From positions 46,013 to 110,012 of the forward strand of contig NZ_KB893979.1 in the NCBI RefSeq assembly GCF_000374345.1: 64,000 bases of DNA, read 5' to 3'. The DNA comes from Heyndrickxia acidiproducens DSM 23148 (GTDB lineage Bacteria > Bacillota > Bacilli > Bacillales > Bacillaceae_C). The notes below the pieces were generated by a model. It saw only the letters and a program-made list of their open reading frames with translations, did no database searches and was not told the DNA's origin. Below, one piece after another: positions 28,378-37,513 of this stretch (positions are counted from its first letter, which is position 1; each line of letters begins with the position of its first letter). The position numbers were made by a program, and so were the translations under genes.

Positions 28378-30567
28378 ATGGCGAATGATCGAATTTTGAC
28401 CGCCGAGGATGTAATCGAACGAACCACTAAATATCTGAATGCTGAGCATGTGGAAGTCGTACGGCATGCATACGAGTTCGCCAGGCGCGCGCATATTGAC
28501 CAAAAGCGCAAGTCCGGTGAGCCGTATATTATCCATCCGATCCAGGTGGCCGGGATACTGGCAGATTTGGAGATGGACCCTTCCACCGTTGCTGCCGGTT
28601 TTTTGCACGATGTTGTAGAAGACACAGAAGTCACGCTTGAACAGCTGAAAGAGGAATTTAATGAAGAAGTGGCGATGCTTGTTGATGGCGTGACAAAACT
28701 GGGAAAAATCAAATATAAATCGCATGAGGAGCAGCAGGCGGAAAACCACCGCAAAATGTTTGTGGCGATGGCACAGGATATCCGCGTCATTTTAATCAAA
28801 CTTGCTGACCGCCTCCATAATATGCGCACGCTGAAACATCTGCCGGTTGAGAAGCAGCGGAGGATTGCAAACGAAACCCTTGAAATTTTCGCCCCGCTTG
28901 CCCACCGCCTCGGAATTTCTAAAATCAAATGGGAATTGGAAGATACTGCACTTCGATATTTAAATCCCCAGCAATATTACCGTATCGTAAACCTGATGAA
29001 GAGAAAACGCGCTGAACGCGAACAATATTTAGATAATGTGATCGAAGAAGTAAAAGAACGGCTCCAGGACATTTCGATCAAAGCCGAAATTTCAGGGAGG
29101 CCGAAGCACATCTATTCGATTTACCGGAAAATGGCGCAGCAGCATAAACAGTTCAATGAAATTTATGATTTGCTGGCTGTCAGAATTATCGTAAACAGCA
29201 TTAAGGACTGTTATGCGGTTCTCGGTGTAATCCATACCTGCTGGAAGCCAATGCCCGGCCGCTTCAAGGATTATATTGCAATGCCAAAAACGAATATGTA
29301 CCAATCCCTCCATACGACAGTTATCGGACCGAAAGGCGATCCTCTGGAAGTGCAGATCCGCACCTTTGATATGCACCGCATCGCTGAGTACGGGGTTGCC
29401 GCGCACTGGGCCTATAAAGAGGGAAAAACCGTGAACGAAAAAACCTCGTTTGAGAAGAAATTGTCCTGGTTCCGGGAAATTCTCGAGTTTCAAAACGATG
29501 CGGCGAATGCCGAAGAATTTATGGAATCATTGAAACTCGACTTGTTCTCCGATATGGTGTTTGTATTCACGCCAAAAGGGGATGTCATCGAATTGCCATC
29601 CGGTTCCGTACCGATTGACTTTGCTTACCGGATCCACTCCGAGATTGGCAACAAAACCATCGGGGCAAAAGTCAACGGCAAAATGGTCACACTGGACTAT
29701 CATTTAAAAACGGGGGATATCGTTGAAATTTTAACCTCCAAACATTCTTACGGGCCTAGCCTTGACTGGGTGAATCTGGCACAAACATCCCAGGCAAAAA
29801 ATAAAATCCGCCAGTTTTTTAAACGCCAGCGCAAAGAAGAAAATATTAACAAAGGCAAAGAACTGGTCGAAAAAGAAATCAAAGCCATGGAATTTGATTT
29901 AAAAGAAATCCTGACAGCGGAGAATGTCAAACGGGTGGCGGACAAGTTCAATTTTGCCAATGAAGAGGATATGTATGCCGCCGTCGGGTACAACGGCATC
30001 ACAGCCATTCAAATTGCGAACCGGCTCACGGAAAAATGGCGCAAACAGCGGGATTCCGAAGAGGCCATCAAAGAGGTCATCACCGAACAGAAGGAGCCTG
30101 TGCGGCATCGGAAAAGGGATGCAGGCGTTACGGTAAAAGGCATTGACAACCTGTTGATCCGGCTTTCAAAATGCTGCAGCCCTGTACCGGGCGATGAAAT
30201 TGTCGGTTTTATTACAAAAGGGCGCGGCGTCTCTGTCCACCGTGCTGACTGTCCGAATGTTCAGAATGAAGAAGCGCAAAAACGCCTCATTCCTGTTGTG
30301 TGGGAAACAGATACAGCAGACCGCAAAGAGTATAACGTTGATATTGAAGTCACGGGTTATGACCGCCGTGGGCTTCTTAACGAAGTGCTGCAGGCCGTCA
30401 ATGAAACGAAAACCAATATCTCGGCGGTCAGCGGGCGAACAGACCGCAATAAAATGGCGACGATTATCATGTCCATTTCCATCCAGAATATCAGCCATCT
30501 TCACCGCGTAGTCGAAAGAATCAAGCATATCCAGGATATTTATTCAGTAAGAAGGATTATGAGTTAA
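28378..30567 (+). CDS. relA: Bifunctional (p)ppGpp synthetase/hydrolase RelA/SpoT
   Basis: Long RSH enzyme that makes and degrades the alarmone (p)ppGpp. The HD hydrolase domain holds [12 protein letters not shown] near residues 73-84 and RLHNMRTL. The synthetase domain holds [19 protein letters not shown] near 300. TGS ([16 protein letters not shown]) starts near 390, followed by a zinc-finger region with [10 protein letters not shown] and a C-terminal ACT domain. With 729 residues and both active sites intact, it should be bifunctional. AAAGGTGA precedes the ATG. dtd follows 14 bases later. Confidence 0.97.
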   Translation: MANDRILTAEDVIERTTKYLNAEHVEVVRHAYEFARRAHIDQKRKSGEPYIIHPIQVAGILADLEMDPSTVAAGFLHDVVEDTEVTLEQLKEEFNEEVAMLVDGVTKLGKIKYKSHEEQQAENHRKMFVAMAQDIRVILIKLADRLHNMRTLKHLPVEKQRRIANETLEIFAPLAHRLGISKIKWELEDTALRYLNPQQYYRIVNLMKRKRAEREQYLDNVIEEVKERLQDISIKAEISGRPKHIYSIYRKMAQQHKQFNEIYDLLAVRIIVNSIKDCYAVLGVIHTCWKPMPGRFKDYIAMPKTNMYQSLHTTVIGPKGDPLEVQIRTFDMHRIAEYGVAAHWAYKEGKTVNEKTSFEKKLSWFREILEFQNDAANAEEFMESLKLDLFSDMVFVFTPKGDVIELPSGSVPIDFAYRIHSEIGNKTIGAKVNGKMVTLDYHLKTGDIVEILTSKHSYGPSLDWVNLAQTSQAKNKIRQFFKRQRKEENINKGKELVEKEIKAMEFDLKEILTAENVKRVADKFNFANEEDMYAAVGYNGITAIQIANRLTEKWRKQRDSEEAIKEVITEQKEPVRHRKRDAGVTVKGIDNLLIRLSKCCSPVPGDEIVGFITKGRGVSVHRADCPNVQNEEAQKRLIPVVWETDTADRKEYNVDIEVTGYDRRGLLNEVLQAVNETKTNISAVSGRTDRNKMATIIMSISIQNISHLHRVVERIKHIQDIYSVRRIMS

Positions 30568-30581
30568 AGGGGTTAAAAGCA

Positions 30582-31022
30582 ATGAGAATTGTTTTGCAGC
30601 GCAGCAAAGAAGCAAGTGTTACGGTGAACGGGGAAATAACCGGCAGGATTGACAGCGGTTTTGTCCTTCTCGTCGGTGTTACCCATGAAGACACTGAAAA
30701 AGATGCAGCCTGGCTGGCAGAAAAAATTGTCCATCTGCGTGTGTTTGAAGACGAAGAGGAAAAAATGAACTTCTCACTTTTGGATAAGGGCGGACAAATC
30801 CTCTCGATTTCCCAGTTCACATTGTACGGGGATTGCCGAAAAGGCAGGCGTCCGAATTTTATGGAAGCGGCAGGACATGAGCATGCTGAAAAAATTTATG
30901 AACAATTCAATCGCTTTTTAAGAGAAAAAGGTGTCCATGTGGAAACCGGTGTTTTTGGCGCCATGATGGATGTCCAATTGGTCAATGACGGGCCGGTTAC
31001 CTTGATTCTGGAAAGTAAATAA
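30582..31022 (+). CDS. dtd: D-aminoacyl-tRNA deacylase
   Basis: Hydrolyses D-aminoacyl-tRNAs to protect translation. Both catalytic segments are present: [10 protein letters not shown] (SQFTLYG at 77-83) and the Gly-cisPro motif in NDGPVT at 135-140. It has 146 residues. AAAGGGG precedes the ATG. It follows relA closely and is ended by a strong terminator. Confidence 0.97.
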   Translation: MRIVLQRSKEASVTVNGEITGRIDSGFVLLVGVTHEDTEKDAAWLAEKIVHLRVFEDEEEKMNFSLLDKGGQILSISQFTLYGDCRKGRRPNFMEAAGHEHAEKIYEQFNRFLREKGVHVETGVFGAMMDVQLVNDGPVTLILESK

Positions 31023-31032
31023 GCAACTCTCA

Positions 31033-31057
31033 AACCCCGGTATACCGGGGTTTTTTA
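31033..31057 (+). terminator. Terminator after dtd
   Basis: AACCCCGG paired with CCGGGGTT around TATA, followed by TTTTTT. Confidence 0.92.
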
Positions 31058-31094
31058 GTGTAAGCGCATCACGTATTTTTTGGAGAAAAATAAG

Positions 31095-31123
31095 TTGACA
31101 TAAAACTTCGGATATGTAATGAT
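31095..31123 (+). promoter_or_regulatory. Promoter of the marR efflux operon
   Basis: TTGACA at 31095-31100 with a -10-like AATGAT at 31118-31123, 17 bases apart. The operator-like palindrome begins 11 bases downstream, a position at which a bound repressor would block transcription. Confidence 0.6.
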
Positions 31124-31133
31124 AGACTCCGTT

Positions 31134-31155
31134 AATAATTCGTATGCAAATTATT
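31134..31155. promoter_or_regulatory. Putative MarR-type operator palindrome
   Basis: AATAATT (31134-31140), an 8-base centre CGTATGCA, and AATTATT (31149-31155) form a perfect 7-bp inverted repeat. Its size and AT-rich arms with a TATGCA-like core suit winged-helix MarR dimers. It lies between the promoter and the marR start, suggesting autoregulation. Confidence 0.6.
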
Positions 31156-31194
31156 TTCTAACAAAATTTTAACCGGGAGAAGAAGGGGGGAAAT

Positions 31195-31635
31195 ATGGAA
31201 CGCTTTACAAATGAGTTGGTGCGATCGCTTTTTCGGTTAAATAAAGAAATACTCAGGATTGCAAGCAGAGATGCGGAGAGGCACGGTCTGACCGTCGCAC
31301 AAGTACTTACCCTTTACACGCTTGCAAGTAATCCGAACATGCGATTAAGCGAACTGGCGGATACACTTACCTTGACAAATAGCACGGTTAGCGGCATCGT
31401 AGACCGGCTTGTCAATCAGGGACTGGTGAGCAGGGTTGCATCATCAGAAGACCGGCGCGCCATCGGATTGCGTCTGACGGAAAAAGGGAACGGGAAGCTT
31501 GAAGAATTGAAGGCTTCTGAGTCTGCCCTCAAACAAAAAATAGACATCGTGGAAGAAAAATACGGTGAAGACATGAAACTTGCTTTAAAGTTTCACCGGA
31601 AACTATTAGAGATATTAACATCTGAGGAGGAATGA
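31195..31635 (+). CDS. MarR family transcriptional regulator
   Basis: Winged-helix repressor of 146 residues. The DNA-binding core covers residues 30-100: LTVAQVLTLYTLASNPNMRLSELADTL, then NSTVSGIVDRLVNQGLVSR and the wing SSEDRRAIGLRLTEKG. The product probably senses a phenolic or other toxic compound, but the ligand cannot be told. GAAGGGGGGAAAT precedes the ATG. Its stop overlaps the start region of the HlyD-type gene, so regulator and pump form one operon, with an inverted repeat upstream as candidate operator. Confidence 0.9.
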   Translation: MERFTNELVRSLFRLNKEILRIASRDAERHGLTVAQVLTLYTLASNPNMRLSELADTLTLTNSTVSGIVDRLVNQGLVSRVASSEDRRAIGLRLTEKGNGKLEELKASESALKQKIDIVEEKYGEDMKLALKFHRKLLEILTSEEE

Positions 31636-32297
31636 TGATTTTTATGAGTGCACGAAAAATGCTTTTATTAAATATTATTGTTTTGATCATTTTAGTAGGC
31701 GGCGGTTTTACAGGCTACTACTTCTATAACCGTTCGATCAGCTATATTACAACCGATAACGCCATGATTGACGGCCAGCAAGTTACAATTGCCGCACCCG
31801 CCACAGGAAAATTGGTTTCATGGAACGGGCGTGAAGGCAAAACTTTTCATCAAGACGAAAAAATGGGTACCCTTCTGGTGACAAGCGATAAAGGTGCCCC
31901 GGTTAAAATGGATATTAAAGCACCGGCTGATGGCACGATTGTAAAATCTTCCGCTGTGCAAAACACGTATGTTTCCGCGGGGTCATCTCTGGCGCAAAGT
32001 TATGATATGGATGCTCTCTTTGTTACTGCTAATGTAGAAGAAACAGATATTCATGATGTAAAAACCGGCCAGGAAGCAGATGTGTACGTCGATGCCTATC
32101 CAAACACAAAAGTGTCAGGAACGGTATCATCAATCGAAAAAGCTGCTGCCAGCACGTTCTCACTGATGCCCGCAGACAGAAGTTCAGGCAACTACACAAA
32201 GGAAACACAGGTCATTCCAGTGAAAATAGAACTTGACAGCTATGGCGGATTGGAATTGGTCCCAGGTATGAATGTGACTGTGCGTATTCATAAGTAG
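31635..32297 (+). CDS. Short HlyD-type membrane fusion protein
   Basis: Periplasmic-adaptor-like subunit of an efflux system, anchored by an N-terminal helix (LLLNIIVLIILVGGGFTGYYF). The biotinyl-lipoyl half-motifs (VTIAAPATGKLVSWNGREGKTFHQDEKMG and IKAPADGTIVKSS) lie almost adjacent, so the alpha-helical hairpin of classical HlyD/EmrA proteins is missing. A beta-barrel domain follows (VTANVEETDIHDVKTGQEADVYVDAYP), ending in LVPGMNVTVRIHK. It has about 220 residues. ATG at 31632 and 31635 are both possible; 31635 has better spacing from GAGGAGG. Confidence 0.85.
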   Translation: MIFMSARKMLLLNIIVLIILVGGGFTGYYFYNRSISYITTDNAMIDGQQVTIAAPATGKLVSWNGREGKTFHQDEKMGTLLVTSDKGAPVKMDIKAPADGTIVKSSAVQNTYVSAGSSLAQSYDMDALFVTANVEETDIHDVKTGQEADVYVDAYPNTKVSGTVSSIEKAAASTFSLMPADRSSGNYTKETQVIPVKIELDSYGGLELVPGMNVTVRIHK

Positions 32298-32306
32298 GTG
32301 AATCAG

Positions 32307-34166
32307 ATGACAAAATTTATCGCAGGTTATGTTCTTTTGTCGATTATAATACTTGTAATCGTTAATTTAGTCTTCAGGAATAGAGGCAAAAAGAAAGCAG
32401 GCATGGCGGCGGGACACACGGCCGTACGCCGCCGCCAGCCAGGGAAAAAGCCGGCCCGGCCGGCAGAAATGGCTGCAAAAACAGTTACGAAGAATGACGG
32501 ATTGGAGCCGTTTGAAACAGCTAAAGAGGCCGGATCAGGCCAACAGTTAAAAAATGAAGTGGATGATATGCATGCAAGTTCAGAGGCTTCCGCTTCACAG
32601 CCTTCCAAGCATACGGACGCAAGCCGCACAGATAAAGAAGAATCTAACGGCAGGGGTAAAATCATATTTGCGATGATGCTTGGCGCATTTGTGGCCATTT
32701 TGAACCAAACATTATTAAATGTGGCGATTCCACATATTATGAATGATTTGAATATCACAGCCAATACGGTTCAATGGCTTTCAACCGGCTACATGCTTGT
32801 AAACGGGATTTTAGTTCCGGTTACCGCATTTATGATTAATAAGTGGGGCACGCGGAAAATGATGCTCACAGCCATTTCCTTATTTACAGCCGGATCTGTA
32901 TTATGCGCACTCTCGACGAATTTCTCAATACTGATGCTTGGACGCATTGTACAGGCAGCCGGCGCCGGGATCATTATGCCGCTTATGATGACCGTATTTC
33001 TGACAATTTTCCCGCCTGAAAAACGCGGTACGGCAATGGGCATGATGGGGGTCGCCATGATCTTTGCCCCGGCAATCGGCCCGACGCTTTCAGGCTGGCT
33101 GATCGGCCACTACAATTGGCACATTCTTTTCTGGATTGTTATCCCATTTGGCATTATTGACATTCTTTTCACGTTGTTCTGGATGAAAGATGTCATGAAA
33201 ACAACAAACCCGAAAATCGATATTCCAGGCATTATTTTCTCGACACTCGGTTTTGGCTTTCTGCTTTACGGATTCAGTGAAGCGGGAAATGACAGCTGGG
33301 GAAGCGTAAAGGTTGTCCTTTCCCTGATTATCGGGGCTGTCTCACTTATTTTATTCGTATGGCGTGAGCTGACGACAGATAAACCGATGCTGGATCTGCG
33401 CGTATTTAAATATGATATCTTCGCATTGACGACAGTCGTCAGCATGGTCGTCAATATGGCGATGTTTGCCGGGATGATCCTGCTGCCGATTTATTTGCAG
33501 AATATCCGCGGATTTACGGCGCTTGATTCCGGTTTGCTGATGCTGCCCGGGGCAATCGTCATGGGGATCATGTCCCCGATATCCGGATGGCTGTTTGATA
33601 AAATGGGAGCCAGGCCGCTTGCCGTTTTCGGGCTGATCATTACCGTCTGGACGACTTATGAGTTTACGAAGCTCTCCATGACGACTTCCTACGGCCATTT
33701 ACTGCTGTTGTATGTGCTTCGCAGTTTCGGCATGTCTTTCATCATGATGACCATTATGACAGAAGGCATGAACCAGCTTCCGGTCCATCTGACAAGCCAC
33801 GGAACGGCTGCGGCCAATACCGCGCGGACAGTTGCCGGAAGCATCGGGACGGCATTTCTTGTGACGGTCATGTCGACACGGACAGACTTCCATACAGCCA
33901 ACTATGTAAATGCTTTTTCAAACATTCATCCGGAAGTGGCCGGTAAAATTACGGCAATCGGCCAGGGGCTTGCACATGCTGCCGGTCTGCCGGCGCAATA
34001 CGGGCAGGTGCTCGGAACCTATATTGTTTACGGGAAAACAGTGGTCAACGCGACCATCAGCGGCATAAATGATGCCTTTTTCGTAGCAACCGGAATTGCG
34101 GCATTTGCTTTGATTCTTTCCTTCTTTATCAAGCGTGCCATGCCGGAGCCGACCATCAAGAAATAA
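32307..34166 (+). CDS. DHA2-family MFS drug transporter with N-terminal anchor extension
   Basis: Proton-driven multidrug exporter of the EmrB/QacA type with 14 membrane segments from about residue 115 on. Motifs include LNQTLLNVAIPHIMNDL in TM1 and the motif C-like GRIVQAAGAGIIMPLMM and GPTLSGWLIGHYNWHILFWI. Unlike most relatives it carries about 110 extra N-terminal residues: a hydrophobic helix (FIAGYVLLSIIILVIVNLVF), a basic stretch (RNRGKKK, RRRQPGKK) and an acidic/Ser-rich linker. The ATG at 32307 follows TAGGTG; total 619 residues. It is encoded directly after the adaptor gene. Confidence 0.9.
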   Translation: MTKFIAGYVLLSIIILVIVNLVFRNRGKKKAGMAAGHTAVRRRQPGKKPARPAEMAAKTVTKNDGLEPFETAKEAGSGQQLKNEVDDMHASSEASASQPSKHTDASRTDKEESNGRGKIIFAMMLGAFVAILNQTLLNVAIPHIMNDLNITANTVQWLSTGYMLVNGILVPVTAFMINKWGTRKMMLTAISLFTAGSVLCALSTNFSILMLGRIVQAAGAGIIMPLMMTVFLTIFPPEKRGTAMGMMGVAMIFAPAIGPTLSGWLIGHYNWHILFWIVIPFGIIDILFTLFWMKDVMKTTNPKIDIPGIIFSTLGFGFLLYGFSEAGNDSWGSVKVVLSLIIGAVSLILFVWRELTTDKPMLDLRVFKYDIFALTTVVSMVVNMAMFAGMILLPIYLQNIRGFTALDSGLLMLPGAIVMGIMSPISGWLFDKMGARPLAVFGLIITVWTTYEFTKLSMTTSYGHLLLLYVLRSFGMSFIMMTIMTEGMNQLPVHLTSHGTAAANTARTVAGSIGTAFLVTVMSTRTDFHTANYVNAFSNIHPEVAGKITAIGQGLAHAAGLPAQYGQVLGTYIVYGKTVVNATISGINDAFFVATGIAAFALILSFFIKRAMPEPTIKK

Positions 34167-34176
34167 CCGGATACCG

Positions 34177-34213
34177 AAAAAAGCCGGGGGCAAATGCCCT
34201 CCGGCTTTTTTCT
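34177..34213 (+). terminator. Terminator between the efflux operon and the convergent amidase gene
   Basis: AAAAAAGCCGG plus GGGC pairs with GCCC plus CCGGCTTTTTT around AAAT. Symmetric A and T tracts let it work in both directions. Confidence 0.9.
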
Positions 34214-35493
34214 TACTGGAAATACTCCTGCAGCCCGTTATAAATACCGGCTACAGCTTTTCTTTGAAATGCCTTTGAAAGCATCATCTGCTCTTCCTGC
34301 GGATTGCTTAAGTAACCAAGTTCGAGCAAGATGGCAGGCTGCTTGTTTTCGCGGATGACATGATAGTCGCCGAATTTCACGCCCCGATCATGGGTACGGA
34401 TGCTGTTGCTTAATTGTTTGTCGATGATATTGGCTAATGAAAGGCCGCGCCTATGGAAATAATAGGTCGTATGTCCGCTGATATAAACCTCCTGGGAACT
34501 GTCAAAGTGGATACTGACAAATGCATCAGCCCGGTTCGTGTTTGAGATTTCCACCCTTTGTGGTAATGATACATATGAATCATCACGGCGTGTCAAAATG
34601 ACCCGGGCACCCGCCTTTTTCAGCTTTCCGTACAAAGCGTCCACTGTTTTAAGGGTGATTACTTTTTCAAGTGTACCGCTGTAACCGGTTGTGCCATGGT
34701 CCTCACCGCCGTGGCCCGGATCAAGTACAATGGTTTTTCCTTTTATTCCGGGTTTTTTCTGGTTTGCGCGCCCTGCAGCTGTGCTTTTTTGGACAAGCCA
34801 TGAAGCCACATAGGCATGGGTGCCGCCGTTGATTTGGATTTCGTACCAATCCCCTGATTGTTTAAGGACAGGATATGTTTCACCCGCATCACCGGTGGCA
34901 AGAACGGAAGCACTCAGGGAAGGGCTGCTGCGCAGATTGGTTTGATCCTGCAGCAGCATTACTTGATCCCCTTTTGCTTCTTTTTGGGCTTGCTGTTCCT
35001 GTTCAACATAGTAACCGGCAACCCATCCAAGGGTGCCATCAGCAAGCCTGACCTGGTACCAGCCGCGCTTCGTATCGACAATTTGCAGGCGGGTACCATA
35101 GCTGGTTGAAGCAATCGTCGCACTGGAAAGCGAGGGGGACTCTCTTACATTTAGTTGTGACACAGCGACAATGGCAGCACTGATACTTTCGGAATTCGTG
35201 TCTGCAGCGTTTCCGGAGCGGTTTTTTTCAACAAGCCACCCGGCAATCCATCCGCTTTTGCCGGCGGACAGCTGGATTTGGTACCAGCCATTTTTTTCAT
35301 CCAAAACATTAAACGTATCATTCAGCCCGGCCTGCCCGGCAATCCCGTAATCAAGCCCGGGCCCGCTGCGGATGTGGGCCATCTCCTGGTTCACGGTTAT
35401 GGTTGTGCTTGCTTTGGCTTCGGTTTTTACGGCCGCAGCAGAAGCAAGAAACACAAGCAGGCAAAACAGAATCACGCATATTTTTTTCTTCAC
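34213..35493 (-). CDS. yrvJ: SH3-domain N-acetylmuramoyl-L-alanine amidase (YrvJ-like)
   Basis: Secreted cell-wall hydrolase cleaving the bond between N-acetylmuramate and L-alanine. The GTG at 35493 follows AGGAGGTGG and gives a signal peptide (KKKICVILFCLLVFLASAAAV) ending near residue 28. Three bacterial SH3 domains follow (each with a W/IRSGPGLDYG-, NVRESPS- or NLRSSPS-type start). The C-terminal Amidase_3 domain from about residue 250 has LDPGHGGEDHGT with the zinc histidine, HFDSS, and the glutamate in ILLELGYLSN. It has 426 residues, with fewer SH3 repeats than B. subtilis YrvJ. Upstream frame to 35751 is not conserved. Confidence 0.9.
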   Translation of the reverse strand: MKKKICVILFCLLVFLASAAAVKTEAKASTTITVNQEMAHIRSGPGLDYGIAGQAGLNDTFNVLDEKNGWYQIQLSAGKSGWIAGWLVEKNRSGNAADTNSESISAAIVAVSQLNVRESPSLSSATIASTSYGTRLQIVDTKRGWYQVRLADGTLGWVAGYYVEQEQQAQKEAKGDQVMLLQDQTNLRSSPSLSASVLATGDAGETYPVLKQSGDWYEIQINGGTHAYVASWLVQKSTAAGRANQKKPGIKGKTIVLDPGHGGEDHGTTGYSGTLEKVITLKTVDALYGKLKKAGARVILTRRDDSYVSLPQRVEISNTNRADAFVSIHFDSSQEVYISGHTTYYFHRRGLSLANIIDKQLSNSIRTHDRGVKFGDYHVIRENKQPAILLELGYLSNPQEEQMMLSKAFQRKAVAGIYNGLQEYFQ

Positions 35494-35660
35494 CCATCCA
35501 CCTCCTGTAACCGCTTTGCCCGGGAAAATTTTTAAGCATAGATAGTTATTCTTGATAAAAAGAAAAACTCCTTTTTCAGGGGAAGAAAAAATAAAAATAG
35601 GAAAAAATAACGAATAGAGCCATCCCGATAACCAGACTTCGCAAAAAGGAGTGACCGGCA

Positions 35661-35837
35661 ATGAGAGCAACAGACAAAAACGAGACCGTAAATAAAGGGA
35701 TCCATCAAATCTATGGTGTGAATTTCCGCGACTATTCAAGCAGCGAATCAAACGCCGTCAGTGCTGAACTGGCAACGGAATTCGGCTTATCATCCGGAGA
35801 AGCCAAACTCTTGAAGAAAAAATTAGGCAGAAATTAA
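35661..35837 (+). CDS. Small 58-residue protein (YrzK position)
   Basis: A short gene with a good ribosome site (AAAAAGGAGTG at 35643-35653) seven bases before ATG. The product is soluble and mixed-charge, with a central motif GIHQIYGVNFRDYSSSES and a helical C-terminal part (VSAELATEFGLSSGEAKLLKKKLGRN) resembling a helix-turn-helix-like element. It lies between the amidase gene and hisS, where B. subtilis has the small gene yrzK; I do not recall that sequence well enough to call it an orthologue. Function unknown. Confidence 0.7.
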   Translation: MRATDKNETVNKGIHQIYGVNFRDYSSSESNAVSAELATEFGLSSGEAKLLKKKLGRN

Positions 35838-35877
35838 TGCAGGATTGGTAAAACAACCATGAATTTTGTCCAGTCCC

Positions 35878-35906
35878 TTGACAATGGGAGAACTGCCACG
35901 TATCAT
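35878..35906 (+). promoter_or_regulatory. Sigma-A promoter for hisS-aspS
   Basis: TTGACA (35878-35883), 17 bases, TATCAT (35901-35906), followed by the T-box leader. Confidence 0.8.
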
Positions 35907-35919
35907 AAACAAATAGATG

Positions 35920-36192
35920 TAAAAATTAAAAAACCGATGACAAAGCAAAGTAATTAAGATTCAGGTGTAAAGAGAGGAAATGCCCGGGCTGAAAGCATTT
36001 CTACATTCTGGCTTAATGAACGAACACTTTGTAGGTTTCAACCTGAAAGAGGAACGGCTTCAGCTTGAGTAGGGTCTGAACGTTTACAGGCGTTAACTGT
36101 AAAAGTGGAAGCAGATAGCTTCAATTAGGGTGGCACCACGGGAATCAACTCTCGTCCCTTGTTTTCGAACAAGGGATGGGAGTTTTTTATTT
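35920..36192 (+). promoter_or_regulatory. Histidine T-box leader of hisS-aspS
   Basis: Long leader with stem I parts (GATGACAAAGCAAAGTAA near 35936 and the partner CTTTGTAGG near 36028), a specifier loop containing GAACAC with the His codon CAC at 36025-36027, and the T-box sequence AGGGTGGCACCACGGG around 36126-36141. The competing terminator is a long stem near 36149-36185 (AACTCTCGTCCCTTGTT against AACAAGGGATGGGAGTT) followed by TTTTTTATTTT. Uncharged tRNA-His should favour read-through into hisS and aspS. Confidence 0.92.
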
Positions 36193-36229
36193 TACATACA
36201 GAAGTTTTTTCCAAAAGGAGGATGACGAT

Positions 36230-37513
36230 ATGGCCATTCAAATTCCGCGCGGCACCCAGGACATTTTGCCTGGTGAAGTGGAAAAATGGAACTATATTGA
36301 AAATAAGGCAAAAGAAATCTGCCAAAATTACCAGTACCATGAGATCCGGACGCCGATCTTTGAACATACAGAGCTGTTCCAAAAAGGTGTCGGCGATACA
36401 ACCGATATTGTCCAAAAAGAGATGTACACCTTCACTGACCGCGGCGGCCGCAGCCTGACACTGAGGCCGGAGGGAACCGCATCGGTTGCACGCTCTTATA
36501 TTGAGCACAAAATGTTCGGCAATGCCAACCAGCCGGTGAAACTTTATTACAACGGTCCGATGTTCCGCTATGAGCGTCCGCAGGCAGGGCGTTTCCGCCA
36601 ATTTGTCCAATTCGGGGTCGAGGCGCTCGGCAGCGAGGACCCGGCAATTGATGCCGAGGTCATTTCTTTGGCGATGGAAATTTATAAGCAATTCGGGTTG
36701 AAAAATTTAAAACTCGTGATCAACAGTTTGGGCGACAAGGAGAGCCGGATTGCGCACCGCGAGGCACTGATCAACCATTTTAAACCGCATATCGGCGAAT
36801 TCTGCTCCGATTGCCAAAACCGCCTGGAGAAAAACCCGCTGCGGATTCTTGATTGCAAAAAAGACCATGACCACCCGCTTATGAAATCCGCGCCATCCAT
36901 TATAGATTACTTAAATGCGGGCTCAAAAGCTTATTTCGACCAGGTATTGTCATTCTTGCAGGCGCTCGACATCGAATATGAAGTCGATCCGGCATTAGTG
37001 CGCGGGCTCGATTATTATTACCATACCGCATTTGAAATCATGAGCAATGCTGAAGGGTTCGGCGCGATTACAACGCTGTGCGGCGGCGGGCGGTACAACG
37101 GTCTGATCCAGGAAATGGGCGGGCCGGAAACGCCGGGGATCGGGTTTGCCTTCAGCGTTGAGCGTTTGATCGCTGCTTTGAATGCGGAAGGCGTAGAACT
37201 TCCGGCAGCGCATGATGTCGACTGCTATGTGGTTTCCATCGGGGACGAAACCAAGATGGCTGCTTTCAACATGCTGCATGCATTAAGGGAAGCGGGATTT
37301 TCGGCGGATAAAGATTTTCTTGGCCGGAAAGTCAAAGCACAGTTTAAGGCAGCTGACCGCGTCCATGCGAAATTCGTTGCGATCATTGGGGAAGATGAAA
37401 TCAGGCAAAACAAAGCGAACGTCAGGAACATGGCGACAGGCGAGCAGAAAGCACTGCCGCTTGACGGATTTGTTGAGGCATTCAAAAAATTAGCAGTTTT
37501 GGGGGAATCATGA
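36230..37513 (+). CDS. hisS: Histidyl-tRNA synthetase
   Basis: Class II synthetase charging tRNA-His. Motif 1 begins near the N-terminus ([16 protein letters not shown]), motif 2 is in [21 protein letters not shown] around residues 110-125, and the histidine-specific loops [15 protein letters not shown] and GGGRYNGL are intact. The C-terminal anticodon domain follows from about 330. The ATG at 36230 follows AAAGGAGGATGACG and gives 427 residues; the frame is open upstream to 36176 within the T-box terminator. aspS overlaps its stop. Confidence 0.97.
   Translation: MAIQIPRGTQDILPGEVEKWNYIENKAKEICQNYQYHEIRTPIFEHTELFQKGVGDTTDIVQKEMYTFTDRGGRSLTLRPEGTASVARSYIEHKMFGNANQPVKLYYNGPMFRYERPQAGRFRQFVQFGVEALGSEDPAIDAEVISLAMEIYKQFGLKNLKLVINSLGDKESRIAHREALINHFKPHIGEFCSDCQNRLEKNPLRILDCKKDHDHPLMKSAPSIIDYLNAGSKAYFDQVLSFLQALDIEYEVDPALVRGLDYYYHTAFEIMSNAEGFGAITTLCGGGRYNGLIQEMGGPETPGIGFAFSVERLIAALNAEGVELPAAHDVDCYVVSIGDETKMAAFNMLHALREAGFSADKDFLGRKVKAQFKAADRVHAKFVAIIGEDEIRQNKANVRNMATGEQKALPLDGFVEAFKKLAVLGES

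Noticed and set aside
35494..35751. 86-codon N-terminal extension of the amidase frame
   Set aside because: It hides a normal signal peptide behind a long tail and lacks a ribosome site; GTG at 35493 with AGGAGGTGG is far better.
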